6,005 nucleotides of DNA from Desulfurococcales archaeon (GCA_026985375.1 JALSQP010000162.1:1-6005), one strand, 5' to 3'; positions 1-5,951 are shown, counted from the first letter of the stretch. The notes: generated from the sequence alone by a model not told the origin. Numbers and translations: made by a program.

Positions 1-78
1 TATCATCCGAGACGAGTGTCAGCATGGATGAATGAACCAGATAATTCTTTTAAAGTATACAGAATAAGAAATCTATAA
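1..78 (+). CDS. Possible C-terminal end of an upstream gene (partial)
   Basis: Frame 1 is open from the first base to a TAA at 76-78, giving 25 residues ending in KVYRIRNL; the other two plus frames stop by about base 33. A gene ending here would sit 25 bp before the next start at 104, which fits a tight same-strand arrangement. The argument is only that the frame is open and its composition is plausible, so this could be chance. It also overlaps a good TATA-like box at 48-55, which would then lie inside coding sequence. I do not recognise the protein. Confidence 0.3.
   Translation, partial: YHPRRVSAWMNEPDNSFKVYRIRNL
48..55 (+). promoter_or_regulatory. TATA-like box for the DUF2153-type gene
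   Basis: TTTTAAAG matches the archaeal TATA consensus and lies about 50 bp before the ATG at 104. Transcription would begin near 78-80, leaving a leader of about 25 nt that includes the GGTG ribosome site. This is a sequence match only. Confidence 0.4.
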
Positions 79-93
79 TCAAAAATCATTTGT

Positions 94-97
94 GGTG
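94..97 (+). promoter_or_regulatory. Ribosome binding site GGTG that fixes the start at 104
   Basis: GGTG is complementary to the anti-Shine-Dalgarno end of archaeal 16S rRNA (part of GGAGGTGA) and sits 6 nt before ATG 104. It includes bases of the in-frame GTG codons at 92 and 95, which are therefore more likely part of the ribosome site than start codons. Confidence 0.5.
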
Positions 98-103
98 CAA
101 ATA

Positions 104-496
104 ATGAGTATGCCTTTTCAAAATCTTGAGGCATGGGTTAAGAGGCAGAAGGAGATCATTGAGAGCTTCAAGAAAGCCGAACAAGGATATGAGGAAGCGG
201 ATAGACTTGAGTTAATAATAATGACGAGGCAGGCTTTTCAACACATGATGAGAACAATTCAGGCATTCGACCAGTGGTTACAGGAGCCAATGGTTATCAG
301 TCATATGCCTCACGAAATGCTTGTGGAACTATGGAGTACTCTGAGGAACATATTCTATGGTCTCTTAGAGCTAGATATCAAACATACATCTGAATTTGCA
401 GAGCATATCAAAAGATTATCTAAGGAAGGAAAGCTGAACCCGATATTGACGATCGGGAAGACTGAGGAAAGAAGATTCTATCCAACATCGATATAG
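104..496 (+). CDS. Small helical archaeal protein, DUF2153-like
   Basis: This encodes a soluble protein of about 130 residues with no signal peptide or membrane segment. It looks almost entirely alpha-helical: charged helices at residues 5-35, a central helix with the motif ARQAF-like TRQAFQHMMRT (41-51), then AFDQWLQ (54-60), SHMPHEML (66-73), and LELDIKHTSEF (88-98). The LEAWVKRQKEI start and the DIKHTSE and KEGKLNP patterns resemble, from memory, the archaeal family DUF2153, which has no known function; that assignment would need a profile search. I chose ATG 104 because GGTG lies 6 nt upstream; upstream GTGs at 92 and 95 and a downstream ATG at 110 are alternatives. The TAG stop is at 494-496. 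The downstream gene is on the opposite strand, so transcription from the two converges across 497-584. No catalytic motif is visible, and the histidines are not arranged as an obvious metal site. Confidence 0.85.
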   Translation: MSMPFQNLEAWVKRQKEIIESFKKAEQGYEEADRLELIIMTRQAFQHMMRTIQAFDQWLQEPMVISHMPHEMLVELWSTLRNIFYGLLELDIKHTSEFAEHIKRLSKEGKLNPILTIGKTEERRFYPTSI

Positions 497-584
497 CTCT
501 TGCCGATTAAGATTATAGTTTTAGAAACATGCGGAAATGGGTATACCGGATTAGCTAGTAATGACTGTTTAACAAACCTTAGCG
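497..584. other. Short convergent intergenic gap
   Basis: These 88 bp separate the 3' ends of two converging genes. I see no tRNA, guide RNA or strong hairpin. There is an 8-bp palindrome GGTATACC at 540-547 and weak T-tracts (ATAGTTTTA near 515-522), which might assist termination of the plus-strand gene, but neither is convincing. Confidence 0.4.
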
Positions 585-1055
585 TTAGAAAAGTCTTCTC
601 CTTCTCCTACGAGGCCTAGACATTAACTCTACTTCGGCATCTATCGGTGCTATCTTGACTCGTAGCTCTTCAACGAGTTTTCTAATTTGGTCTTTCTCGT
701 CATCACTTATGTATTTGTTCCCCTCTTTCTCTAAGAATTCCTTACCTAGACTGGTCACTACTAGTTTTCTCCTGGGATTCGTCTCTAGGAGACCTACATA
801 TCTTAGTGCCAAGGTATCGTTTAGGATCTCCTTGCTTGATGGTACTGTTCCAAGCATCACGAACTTGTATCCTAGATCATAGCCCTCCTCTTTCATGTAG
901 TAAAGGAGATACTGGAGAGCTTTTTCGCTTATTCCGCTGGTGGCACTTATTATGTATAGGAGTTTCACTTTTCTCGGATCTTTCTTTATATCATCAATTG
1001 TTATCACGTGTCGTGTAATTATCTTGAGTTCTTTAGACTTCGAGGGTTTTGACAT
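585..1055 (-). CDS. Small winged-helix-like protein with arginine-rich tail
   Basis: The product is about 156 residues, soluble, and unidentified by name. Residues 25-110 have the shape of a winged-helix domain: a helix (KVKLLYIISATS), a predicted helix-turn-helix around ISEKALQYLLYYMKEEG (42-58), then LGYKFVMLG..PSSKEILNDTLAL..VGLLE and a wing ending in LVVTSLGKEFLE. The pattern 'G-Y-x-F, G..PSS.EI..D...L...GLLE, ...T..GKEF' resembles the YwgA-like / phage-associated wHTH group, which is family-level inference from memory. The C-terminus ends with RPRRRRRRLF, a strongly basic tail that may bind nucleic acid. ATG 1055 is chosen because GGGGTG ends 5 nt before it; a GTG at 1079 would add 8 residues without a ribosome site. 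It lies 76 bp after the membrane protein on the same strand and has its own TATA-like box. A role as a DNA-binding regulator is plausible, not shown. Confidence 0.82.
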   Translation of the reverse strand: MSKPSKSKELKIITRHVITIDDIKKDPRKVKLLYIISATSGISEKALQYLLYYMKEEGYDLGYKFVMLGTVPSSKEILNDTLALRYVGLLETNPRRKLVVTSLGKEFLEKEGNKYISDDEKDQIRKLVEELRVKIAPIDAEVELMSRPRRRRRRLF

Positions 1056-1060
1056 CTTCG

Positions 1061-1066
1061 CACCCC
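1061..1066 (-). promoter_or_regulatory. Ribosome binding site for the winged-helix-like gene
   Basis: On the minus strand GGGGTG is followed by CGAAG and then ATG, a 5-nt spacing. This supports the internal ATG at 1055 over the GTG at 1079. Confidence 0.5.
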
Positions 1067-1108
1067 ATAAGCAAATCACTTAGTCTTGTTTTTAGTGATT
1101 AGCCGGAT

Positions 1109-1117
1109 TCTATAAAG
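1109..1117 (-). promoter_or_regulatory. TATA-like box for the winged-helix-like gene
   Basis: The minus strand reads CTTTATAGA here, one of the best TATA matches in the window. Transcription would start near 1087, giving a leader of about 30 nt containing the GGGGTG site. It implies the gene can be transcribed independently of the membrane-protein gene that ends at 1132. Confidence 0.5.
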
Positions 1118-1131
1118 ATATTGTTCAAGGT

Positions 1132-2064
1132 TTAAATAATCCCTTTCGAAAGGTTTTTTGCTTTGCCTATGAGGCGATCATATAGCTCATTGATGACTTC
1201 ATCGCGTTTCTTCCCGTTCATAACCATAACATTAATCTTGTACATCAGGAGCTCTTTTCCTTTATCCCCATATAGTCTGGTGAAGTACTTGGTTAGTTCT
1301 TCTAACTTAGATTTTAGCTCGGACGACTCTGCACTCATAGATACCTCCTCATGCATTTCCGTTGCTTCCCTTATGAGATCTTTTATTCTCGCCCTGTTAT
1401 ATTCGGAGGATGAGGTCCTTATAATATTGTAGTATGAAAGGCTTACTGCTAGTAGGAGAAAATAGATTATGCTTGAGTATATGGTCTGGCTTGACTCATT
1501 TAACGGATATAGTAAGTCTAGCCATACGCCTACGAGTCCTCCTAGTATTAGAGAATAGTATGCAAGTTTTAGCCGTATGAATGAAAGTATAAACGTCGAT
1601 GAGGCTAAAGCTACGAGGAGAACAACGGGTAGAATTTCTTGACCCATCACTGACCTAGACAAAGCATCTGCAGTAAATATGAATACTCCGGTATAAATTG
1701 GTGTAAGAAGACCGATCATTGTCTTATGTCTTTCCCTCTTGGCGATGGATTTGTATTCAATGAGTAATCGCTTAATATCCGCCAAAAGAGAGAGTATTTC
1801 ATCTACACCGAGGCTTTCTGTCCTGACGATATGTATTGTATTATTGATTTTTGTCAGAGTCCTGACCAAAACATCGATGTACGGCCTCGTAATAACGAGT
1901 GGTGGACGTAGAAGTACTAGTTCCTTATGGATTTTGAGGAGCTCATTTTTTGACATTCCCAAGGTAGGGCTCTGAGAAGCAAGGTTATCGAGTAGTTTCA
2001 AGAGTTCTCTTGATTTATCTATCAGGAGTCTATGTATGTACTCTAGATCGTCTGCTAGTTTCAA
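1132..2064 (-). CDS. Uncharacterised four-helix membrane protein with helical cytoplasmic domains
   Basis: I do not recognise this protein. With the GTG at 2073 counted as residue 1 it is 313 residues; with the preferred TTG start at 2064 it is 310. The first ~115 residues are a charged, amphipathic helical region (probable coiled coils around 3-30 and 90-115). Four hydrophobic segments follow at about 118-137, 146-166, 169-189 and 198-217, then a charged helical tail (222-313) with heptad-like spacing around ELKSKLEELTKYF. There is no signal peptide and no catalytic motif. The even number of membrane spans puts both helical domains on the same side, probably the cytoplasm. TTG 2064 is preferred because AGGTG lies exactly 6 nt upstream; the GTG at 2073 is part of that ribosome site. 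It is transcribed divergently from the TIP49 region. The architecture vaguely recalls archaeal membrane proteins linked to secretion or envelope organisation, but no function can be assigned. Confidence 0.8.
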   Translation of the reverse strand: MKLADDLEYIHRLLIDKSRELLKLLDNLASQSPTLGMSKNELLKIHKELVLLRPPLVITRPYIDVLVRTLTKINNTIHIVRTESLGVDEILSLLADIKRLLIEYKSIAKRERHKTMIGLLTPIYTGVFIFTADALSRSVMGQEILPVVLLVALASSTFILSFIRLKLAYYSLILGGLVGVWLDLLYPLNESSQTIYSSIIYFLLLAVSLSYYNIIRTSSSEYNRARIKDLIREATEMHEEVSMSAESSELKSKLEELTKYFTRLYGDKGKELLMYKINVMVMNGKKRDEVINELYDRLIGKAKNLSKGII

Positions 2065-2070
2065 TAATAA

Positions 2071-2075
2071 CACCT
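2071..2075 (-). promoter_or_regulatory. Ribosome binding site that selects a TTG start
   Basis: The minus strand reads AGGTG, six bases (TTATTA), then TTG at 2064-2062. AGGTG is a strong anti-Shine-Dalgarno match, so the GTG embedded in it is unlikely to be the initiation codon. Confidence 0.5.
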
Positions 2076-2099
2076 GTTGTAATCAAGTAGATATTCTTT

Positions 2100-2125
2100 A
2101 GAAATAAGTAATGATATTTATTTCT
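2100..2125. promoter_or_regulatory. Mirror-image TATA-like element of a divergent promoter
   Basis: AGAAATAA (2100-2107) and TTATTTCT (2118-2125) form a perfect 8-bp inverted repeat with a 10-bp spacer. Each arm reads TTATTTC on its own outgoing strand. Adding 27 bp puts plus-strand initiation near 2145-2150 and minus-strand initiation near 2075-2080, just before the AGGTG site of the membrane-protein gene. It could equally be a palindromic operator. TTATTTC is only a moderate match to the archaeal TATA consensus. Confidence 0.35.
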
Positions 2126-2146
2126 GGCTAATAGACATGCTAAACT

Positions 2147-2222
2147 ATGGATGATGTAGAGAGTTTTGTGTCCGAGGCCTTAGGGGCTGGGGCCTATGAG
2201 GTATTCAGCGGCAACTGACACC
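2147..2222 (+). ncRNA. Candidate box C/D-like guide RNA (or 23-codon leaderless ORF)
   Basis: A box C-like ATGATGT lies at 2151-2157 and a box D CTGA at 2215-2218. Between them ATGAGGT (2196-2202) resembles box C', preceded by a CTGG (2187-2190) resembling D' with a 5-nt spacer; C' to D is 12 nt, the canonical archaeal guide length. The C to D' interval, 29 nt, is longer than usual. About 63% of 2168-2224 is G or C, well above the surrounding DNA, as expected for a structured RNA in a hyperthermophile. AGGCC (2175-2179) can pair with GGCCT (2191-2195), and GTGTC (2168-2172) with GACAC (2217-2221). The alternative is a 23-residue ORF from ATG 2147 to TGA 2216-2218 (MDDVESFVSEA... ending VFSGN), whose start is near the predicted transcription start, so a leaderless peptide is possible. 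Neither is proven. Confidence 0.3.
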
Positions 2223-2226
2223 CGAT

Positions 2227-2239
2227 AGATAAGTTATCT
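2227..2239. repeat. 13-bp palindrome upstream of TIP49
   Basis: AGATAAGTTATCT is a perfect 6-bp inverted repeat around one central base. It lies just after the RNA candidate and about 58 bp before the TIP49 start. It could be a small operator or a weak hairpin; no T-run follows, so it is not a typical terminator. Two copies of AACCTC at 2251 and 2260 follow and flank the TTAAA box. Confidence 0.3.
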
Positions 2240-2255
2240 CCTCATAGATGAACCT

Positions 2256-2262
2256 CTTAAAC
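2256..2262 (+). promoter_or_regulatory. TATA-like box for TIP49
   Basis: CTTAAAC is placed to start transcription near 2285-2287, directly before the GGGGG-containing ribosome site. A second candidate, TTTTAGAA at 2271-2278, would give a nearly leaderless transcript beginning about 2298-2302. The first is preferred because of the G-rich leader. Confidence 0.35.
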
Positions 2263-2284
2263 CTCAGTTGTTTTAGAATATATA

Positions 2285-2289
2285 GGGGG
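2285..2289 (+). promoter_or_regulatory. Ribosome binding site of TIP49
   Basis: GGGGG, followed by CGGGACA, precedes ATG 2297 by 7 nt. It can pair with the CCUCC of the 16S rRNA end using one G-U wobble. It stands out in an otherwise AT-rich leader and supports ATG 2297 as the start. Confidence 0.4.
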
Positions 2290-2296
2290 CGGGACA

Positions 2297-3646
2297 ATGT
2301 CGATCGAGATTAGAGTTGAGAGACCAAAGAGAATAGGTGCTCATAGCCATATTAGGGGCCTGGGTTTAGACGAGAATGGTAAAGCGATCAAGGTCGCGGA
2401 TGGGCTTGTCGGGCAACTGAAAGCAAGAGAGGCTGCTGGAATAGTTGTAAAGATGATAAAAGAGGGCCGAATAGCTGGCCGAGGAATACTGTTTGTCGGC
2501 CCACCCGGCACTGGTAAAACAGCCCTAGCTATTGCCATAGCTAGGGAGCTCGGAGAAGACACGCCATTTGTAGCTATGAGTGGCTCGGAGATCTATAGTA
2601 GCGAGAAGAAGAAAACAGAGATTCTCATGGAAGCACTAAGAAGAGCTATTGGAGTACGCGTTAGAGAAGAAAGAACAGTCTATGAGGGAGTGGTAACATC
2701 AATAAAGGTTCGAAGGAGAAGACACCCTCTCGTTCCCTACATGGCTATACCAGCAGAGACCAGGATCACTTTACGCACGAAAGATGAAGAACTCACAATC
2801 ACTGTTGGCGAAGAAATAACAAGGCAGATCCTCGAACACGGTATCAAGAAAGGAGACCTCATCTGGATAGACGCCGAAACAGGTAGAGTCTACCGTGTTG
2901 GCCGAGTGAAAGGAGTAGACTCGGCCAGGTACTATGATATAGAGACATACAAGTATGTCGAGATGCCGAGCGGCCCAGTGAAGAAAAGAAAAGAAATAGT
3001 GCGAACCTTTAGCATACATGACCTAGACATGGCGGTAGCCTCCCAGAGAGCACTAATAAGCTTCTTTGCTCTTGGAGTTGAAAGAGAAATACCGCCTGAG
3101 GTAAGGAAAGAAGTAGATGAAATGATAAAGAAATGGGTCGATGAGAAGAAAGCGGAGCTTGTTCCCGGAGTACTATTCATAGACGATGCCCACATGCTTG
3201 ATATCGAGGCTTTTAGTTTCCTCTCAAGAGCAATGGAGAGCGAGTTCTCACCAATAATAATTCTAGCTACGAACAGGGGAATAGCAAAGATCAGGGGTAC
3301 TGATCTAGAGTCGCCGCATGGCATGCCGCTTGATCTATTGGATAGACTATTAATTATTCCGACAAAGCCTTACGAACCCGATGAAATAAGGGAAATCATA
3401 AAGATAAGAGCTAGTGAAGAAGGCATAAAGCTCGATGAAGGGGCACTAGGAGAACTTGTTGCTGTGGGGAGTAAAACCAGCTTAAGATACGCTGTACAGC
3501 TCCTTGTGCCAGCACGAATAATTGCCGAACGAAAAGGAAGAGATGCCGTGAAGGCCGAAGACGTCATAGAGGCCAGAGAACTCTTCATAGATCTGAAGCA
3601 GAGTGTAAAGTATCTAAAGGAGTATGAAGAGAAGTTTCTAAAGTAA
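2297..3646 (+). CDS. TIP49 / RuvB-like AAA+ ATPase (archaeal RUVBL homologue)
   Basis: This is a full-length archaeal member of the TIP49 (RUVBL1/2, reptin/pontin) family, 449 residues against about 456-463 in humans. In eukaryotes these hexameric ATPases act in INO80/SWR1 remodelling and in R2TP-dependent assembly of box C/D snoRNPs; the archaeal role is not established. The N-terminus carries the family signature RIGAHSHIRGLGLD (12-25) and the C-terminus ends KEYEEKFL, both closer to RUVBL2 than RUVBL1 by eye. Walker A GPPGTGKT is at 68-75. The insertion domain with an OB fold spans about 121-240 and contains an RRRR run at 139-142. Walker B is LFIDDAHMLDIE (293-304), sensor 1 ATNRG (324-328), arginine finger region LLDR (347-350) and sensor 2 SLRYAVQLL (395-403). 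The usual catalytic Glu of the Walker B motif is Asp297 here. It is the first gene of a probable two-gene unit with the decarboxylase 16 bp downstream. Confidence 0.95.
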   Translation: MSIEIRVERPKRIGAHSHIRGLGLDENGKAIKVADGLVGQLKAREAAGIVVKMIKEGRIAGRGILFVGPPGTGKTALAIAIARELGEDTPFVAMSGSEIYSSEKKKTEILMEALRRAIGVRVREERTVYEGVVTSIKVRRRRHPLVPYMAIPAETRITLRTKDEELTITVGEEITRQILEHGIKKGDLIWIDAETGRVYRVGRVKGVDSARYYDIETYKYVEMPSGPVKKRKEIVRTFSIHDLDMAVASQRALISFFALGVEREIPPEVRKEVDEMIKKWVDEKKAELVPGVLFIDDAHMLDIEAFSFLSRAMESEFSPIIILATNRGIAKIRGTDLESPHGMPLDLLDRLLIIPTKPYEPDEIREIIKIRASEEGIKLDEGALGELVAVGSKTSLRYAVQLLVPARIIAERKGRDAVKAEDVIEARELFIDLKQSVKYLKEYEEKFLK

Positions 3647-3662
3647 AAACATCCCTACAGAT

Positions 3663-4838
3663 ATGAATATAAGGCGGACGTTATTGAGAGAAACAGAGAT
3701 CATTCGAAAGCTGCTGGAAATATACAGTAAAACACCAAAACATGATGACGGATACATACTCGGTTCAATGACCACTAGGCCCGATAATATCGCTGTGTAC
3801 GCATACAATCTTTTTATCCACACAAATGCAGGGGACACAAAAATCTTTCCTGCAATAGAGTACTTCAGTGAAGAAATCATAGGTTTTATGTCCAAATTAT
3901 ACGGTAGATGCACGGGTTTCGTTACAAGCGGTGGAACAGAATCAAACATAATAGCCCTCTATGTAGCACGTGAGAAGACACGAAGAAAACTCGTAATAGC
4001 ACCGGAGACCGTTCATCATTCTGTAATCTGGGCCGCTCATCTATTGGGTATGGAGATAAGACGTGTTCCGGTTAACGACGACCATGTAGCAGATGTAAGA
4101 TTAGTAAATGAAATAGTGAAGAATAAAAAAGACGAGATAGCGGCAATAGTTTTAACGGCAGGAACAACCGAGTGGGGAACGATTGATCCGATCGAAGAGG
4201 TTGCCGATATAGCACGTAGATACGATATATACCTGCATATCGACGCGGCTTACGGCGGGTTATTTATTCCTCCCCTTTATAGGAAGGGCTATATCAAAAC
4301 TAATCTTAAGTTCTTCGATGGAGTTTCGAGTATATCTGTTGATTTCCATAAAAATGGGCTTTCCCCTATTCCTTCGGGCCTTATACTGTTCAGAGATGAG
4401 GAGCTACTATCTTATGCTAGAAGAGAACTACCTTACACCCTTGGTAAATACCAGTATGGTCTCCTAGGTACGCGTCCGGGAGGCTCGGTAGCTGCAGTGT
4501 GGGCTGTGATCAAGAAGCATGGTTTGGAAGGATATTCCATTATTGCCGAGAAATGTCTCGATACAGCACTATACCTATATGAGAAACTATCAAAAATCAA
4601 CAATGTCATTGTATGGAAGCCTGTTTTACCCATAGTTGTGTTTAAACATAAAACCATTGACTCGTGGGATTTACTTGATAGCCTTATATCATATGGCTAT
4701 TACATCTACAGGGCCCCCAGTATTGATGGGCTCAGAATAGTTGCTATGCCGCATGTTACCAAGGAGCATATTGATAGATTCATAGAGATCTTCATGAAGA
4801 TCTTAAAAGAGAAAGCTGAACAGAATAATAAGGGTTAA
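3663..4838 (+). CDS. mfnA: PLP-dependent amino acid decarboxylase, MfnA/aspartate-decarboxylase type
   Basis: A 391-residue group II PLP decarboxylase of the archaeal MfnA class, which removes the carboxylate from tyrosine (methanofuran synthesis in methanogens) or aspartate (beta-alanine for coenzyme A). A crenarchaeon has no methanofuran, so aspartate is the likelier substrate; that is inference. Visible landmarks: GSMTTRP (34-40), NAGDTKIFPAIEYFSEEII (55-73), PLP-phosphate loop SGGTESN (89-95), ring-stacking His118 in ETVHHS, TAGTTEWGT (165-173), HIDAAYGG with Asp194 that protonates the pyridine nitrogen, and the Schiff-base Lys230 in DFHKNGLSPIPSG. The common DPHK is DFHK here. Length and motif order are complete. 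It is cytosolic, with no signal peptide. ATG 3663 has no clear ribosome site, and with a 16-bp gap after TIP49 it is probably translated from a shared transcript; a TTG at 3684 with GGCGG upstream is a weaker alternative start. Its last 36 bp overlap the transporter gene on the other strand. Confidence 0.92.
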   Translation: MNIRRTLLRETEIIRKLLEIYSKTPKHDDGYILGSMTTRPDNIAVYAYNLFIHTNAGDTKIFPAIEYFSEEIIGFMSKLYGRCTGFVTSGGTESNIIALYVAREKTRRKLVIAPETVHHSVIWAAHLLGMEIRRVPVNDDHVADVRLVNEIVKNKKDEIAAIVLTAGTTEWGTIDPIEEVADIARRYDIYLHIDAAYGGLFIPPLYRKGYIKTNLKFFDGVSSISVDFHKNGLSPIPSGLILFRDEELLSYARRELPYTLGKYQYGLLGTRPGGSVAAVWAVIKKHGLEGYSIIAEKCLDTALYLYEKLSKINNVIVWKPVLPIVVFKHKTIDSWDLLDSLISYGYYIYRAPSIDGLRIVAMPHVTKEHIDRFIEIFMKILKEKAEQNNKG

Positions 4839-5921
4839 CACGATCACCGTTACGAGAAGACCCACTAGATTAATGCCTATTATACGATTCTTTGAAGCTG
4901 TATAGATATCAAAATAGTAAATGAGCAACGGATACATAGCAATAGTACTAATAACACCTATGAATGCTGAACCAAATATTACCAGTTCTTCGAGTGCACT
5001 ATGGCCCACATAGGCTATTATACATGACAGTATAAACACAAAGGCTACCACTGAGTAGAAGACCTGACTGATCTCTGATACTCTCGCCTTTAATACTTTG
5101 ATGGATCCGGAAATAATTTTGCCAACCGTAACAAAGATAGTCGACATAGCCAAAATAGTGGTGGATATGAGGCCGATAATGACGAGATATGAATAATAGT
5201 AGTCTTGTGTTGTAAGCGCTAACGCTCCTAAGATGTTTGTTTGAATGCCGATTATAGAGGATATTCCACTTATTGAGAAACTAATAATTATCGAAACAAG
5301 CAGTGATATCCTTAGATCACCTAGATCATCATCATCTTCTTGAACTAGCATTGAATAGGGACTCGAAGCAGCACCCCAAAGAGCAATTATCATCAAGAGA
5401 GACGGAGTACTATAAGACAACATCCTATCTACAGAGCTGTGAAACAAAGAAATAATGAAAGCCACAAAGTAGATTAAAAGAAATAATGACAAACCAGCAA
5501 GTATTTTCTCTATTGATCTACCAATACGAGAATTGCCAGGAATAAGTGATGCAACCAGAACCACCAGCAGCAGGTATGGTAGCCAGGATCCACCAAATAG
5601 ATTACTTAGGAGCACAGAGATTATGATCGCGTTTACAAGCAGTACCAGAAGCGAGCCAAAATATATTGTAACCAGGTAGAAAACACCCGTCTTTCTCCTA
5701 TGCATGAGAAGATATGATGAAGGTGTTGTACCATAAAGTATCTTGGGCACAGTTATTGCCTCTTGGACGAATATCATTGGTATAATACTTATTGTGACAA
5801 GTAAAACTCCTATTAATCCATATAATCTCCCAAACAACATGTACATAAACACATTTGTTAACTCGATCCCTGATAAAACAGCTATAAAACCAGGCCCTAG
5901 GTTCTTCATTATTTTCTTCAT
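4803..5921 (-). CDS. Nramp-like (LeuT-fold) membrane transporter, divergent motif
   Basis: A 372-residue hydrophobic protein with about 11 membrane segments (near 9-30, 33-53, 79-105, 112-127, 139-160, 172-193, 204-225, 243-268, 285-306, 312-335, 347-370). The count, and the LGPGF opening (8-12), fit the Nramp family of divalent-metal/proton transporters, whose usual length is 400 or more. Two signature spots are altered. The helix-1 metal motif DPGN reads ELTN (Glu20-Leu21-Thr22-Asn23). Helix 6 reads GAASSPYSMLVQ (183-194), more like the 'ISPY..F.Q' form seen in Nramp-related proteins than the classical 'MPH' form. An acidic EDDDD (195-199) follows helix 6. Substrate is therefore uncertain: metal, Mg2+ or another ligand. 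It is a plasma-membrane protein with the N-terminus probably cytoplasmic. ATG 5921 is preferred, with GGGACGTG just upstream; an ATG at 5909 is possible. It converges on the decarboxylase and overlaps it. Confidence 0.82.
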   Translation of the reverse strand: MKKIMKNLGPGFIAVLSGIELTNVFMYMLFGRLYGLIGVLLVTISIIPMIFVQEAITVPKILYGTTPSSYLLMHRRKTGVFYLVTIYFGSLLVLLVNAIIISVLLSNLFGGSWLPYLLLVVLVASLIPGNSRIGRSIEKILAGLSLFLLIYFVAFIISLFHSSVDRMLSYSTPSLLMIIALWGAASSPYSMLVQEDDDDLGDLRISLLVSIIISFSISGISSIIGIQTNILGALALTTQDYYYSYLVIIGLISTTILAMSTIFVTVGKIISGSIKVLKARVSEISQVFYSVVAFVFILSCIIAYVGHSALEELVIFGSAFIGVISTIAMYPLLIYYFDIYTASKNRIIGINLVGLLVTVIVLTLIILFSFLF

Positions 5922-5951
5922 ACACGTCCCGTAAAACTATAACATACGTAT

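Noticed and set aside
245..251. ATGATGA box C-like motif
   Set aside because: It is inside the DUF2153-like coding region with no CTGA at the right distance and no rise in G+C.
655..1018. Plus-strand open frames over the winged-helix-like gene
   Set aside because: They are serine-rich antisense shadows of a minus-strand gene with a good TATA box and ribosome site.
2932..3324. 130-codon open frame antisense to TIP49
   Set aside because: It lies wholly within a well-supported TIP49 gene, is serine-rich in the way typical of antisense shadows, and has no promoter or ribosome site of its own.
3638..3949. 103-codon minus-strand open frame across the TIP49/decarboxylase junction
   Set aside because: It is antisense to conserved decarboxylase motifs, and the residues look like a shadow of that gene.
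5330..5342. ATC repeat resembling a simple repeat or box motif
   Set aside because: It encodes the EDDDD acidic run of the transporter; there is no array or other RNA signal.
5698..5925. 75-codon minus-strand frame overlapping the transporter start
   Set aside because: It is an out-of-frame shadow of the hydrophobic N-terminal region of the Nramp-like gene.
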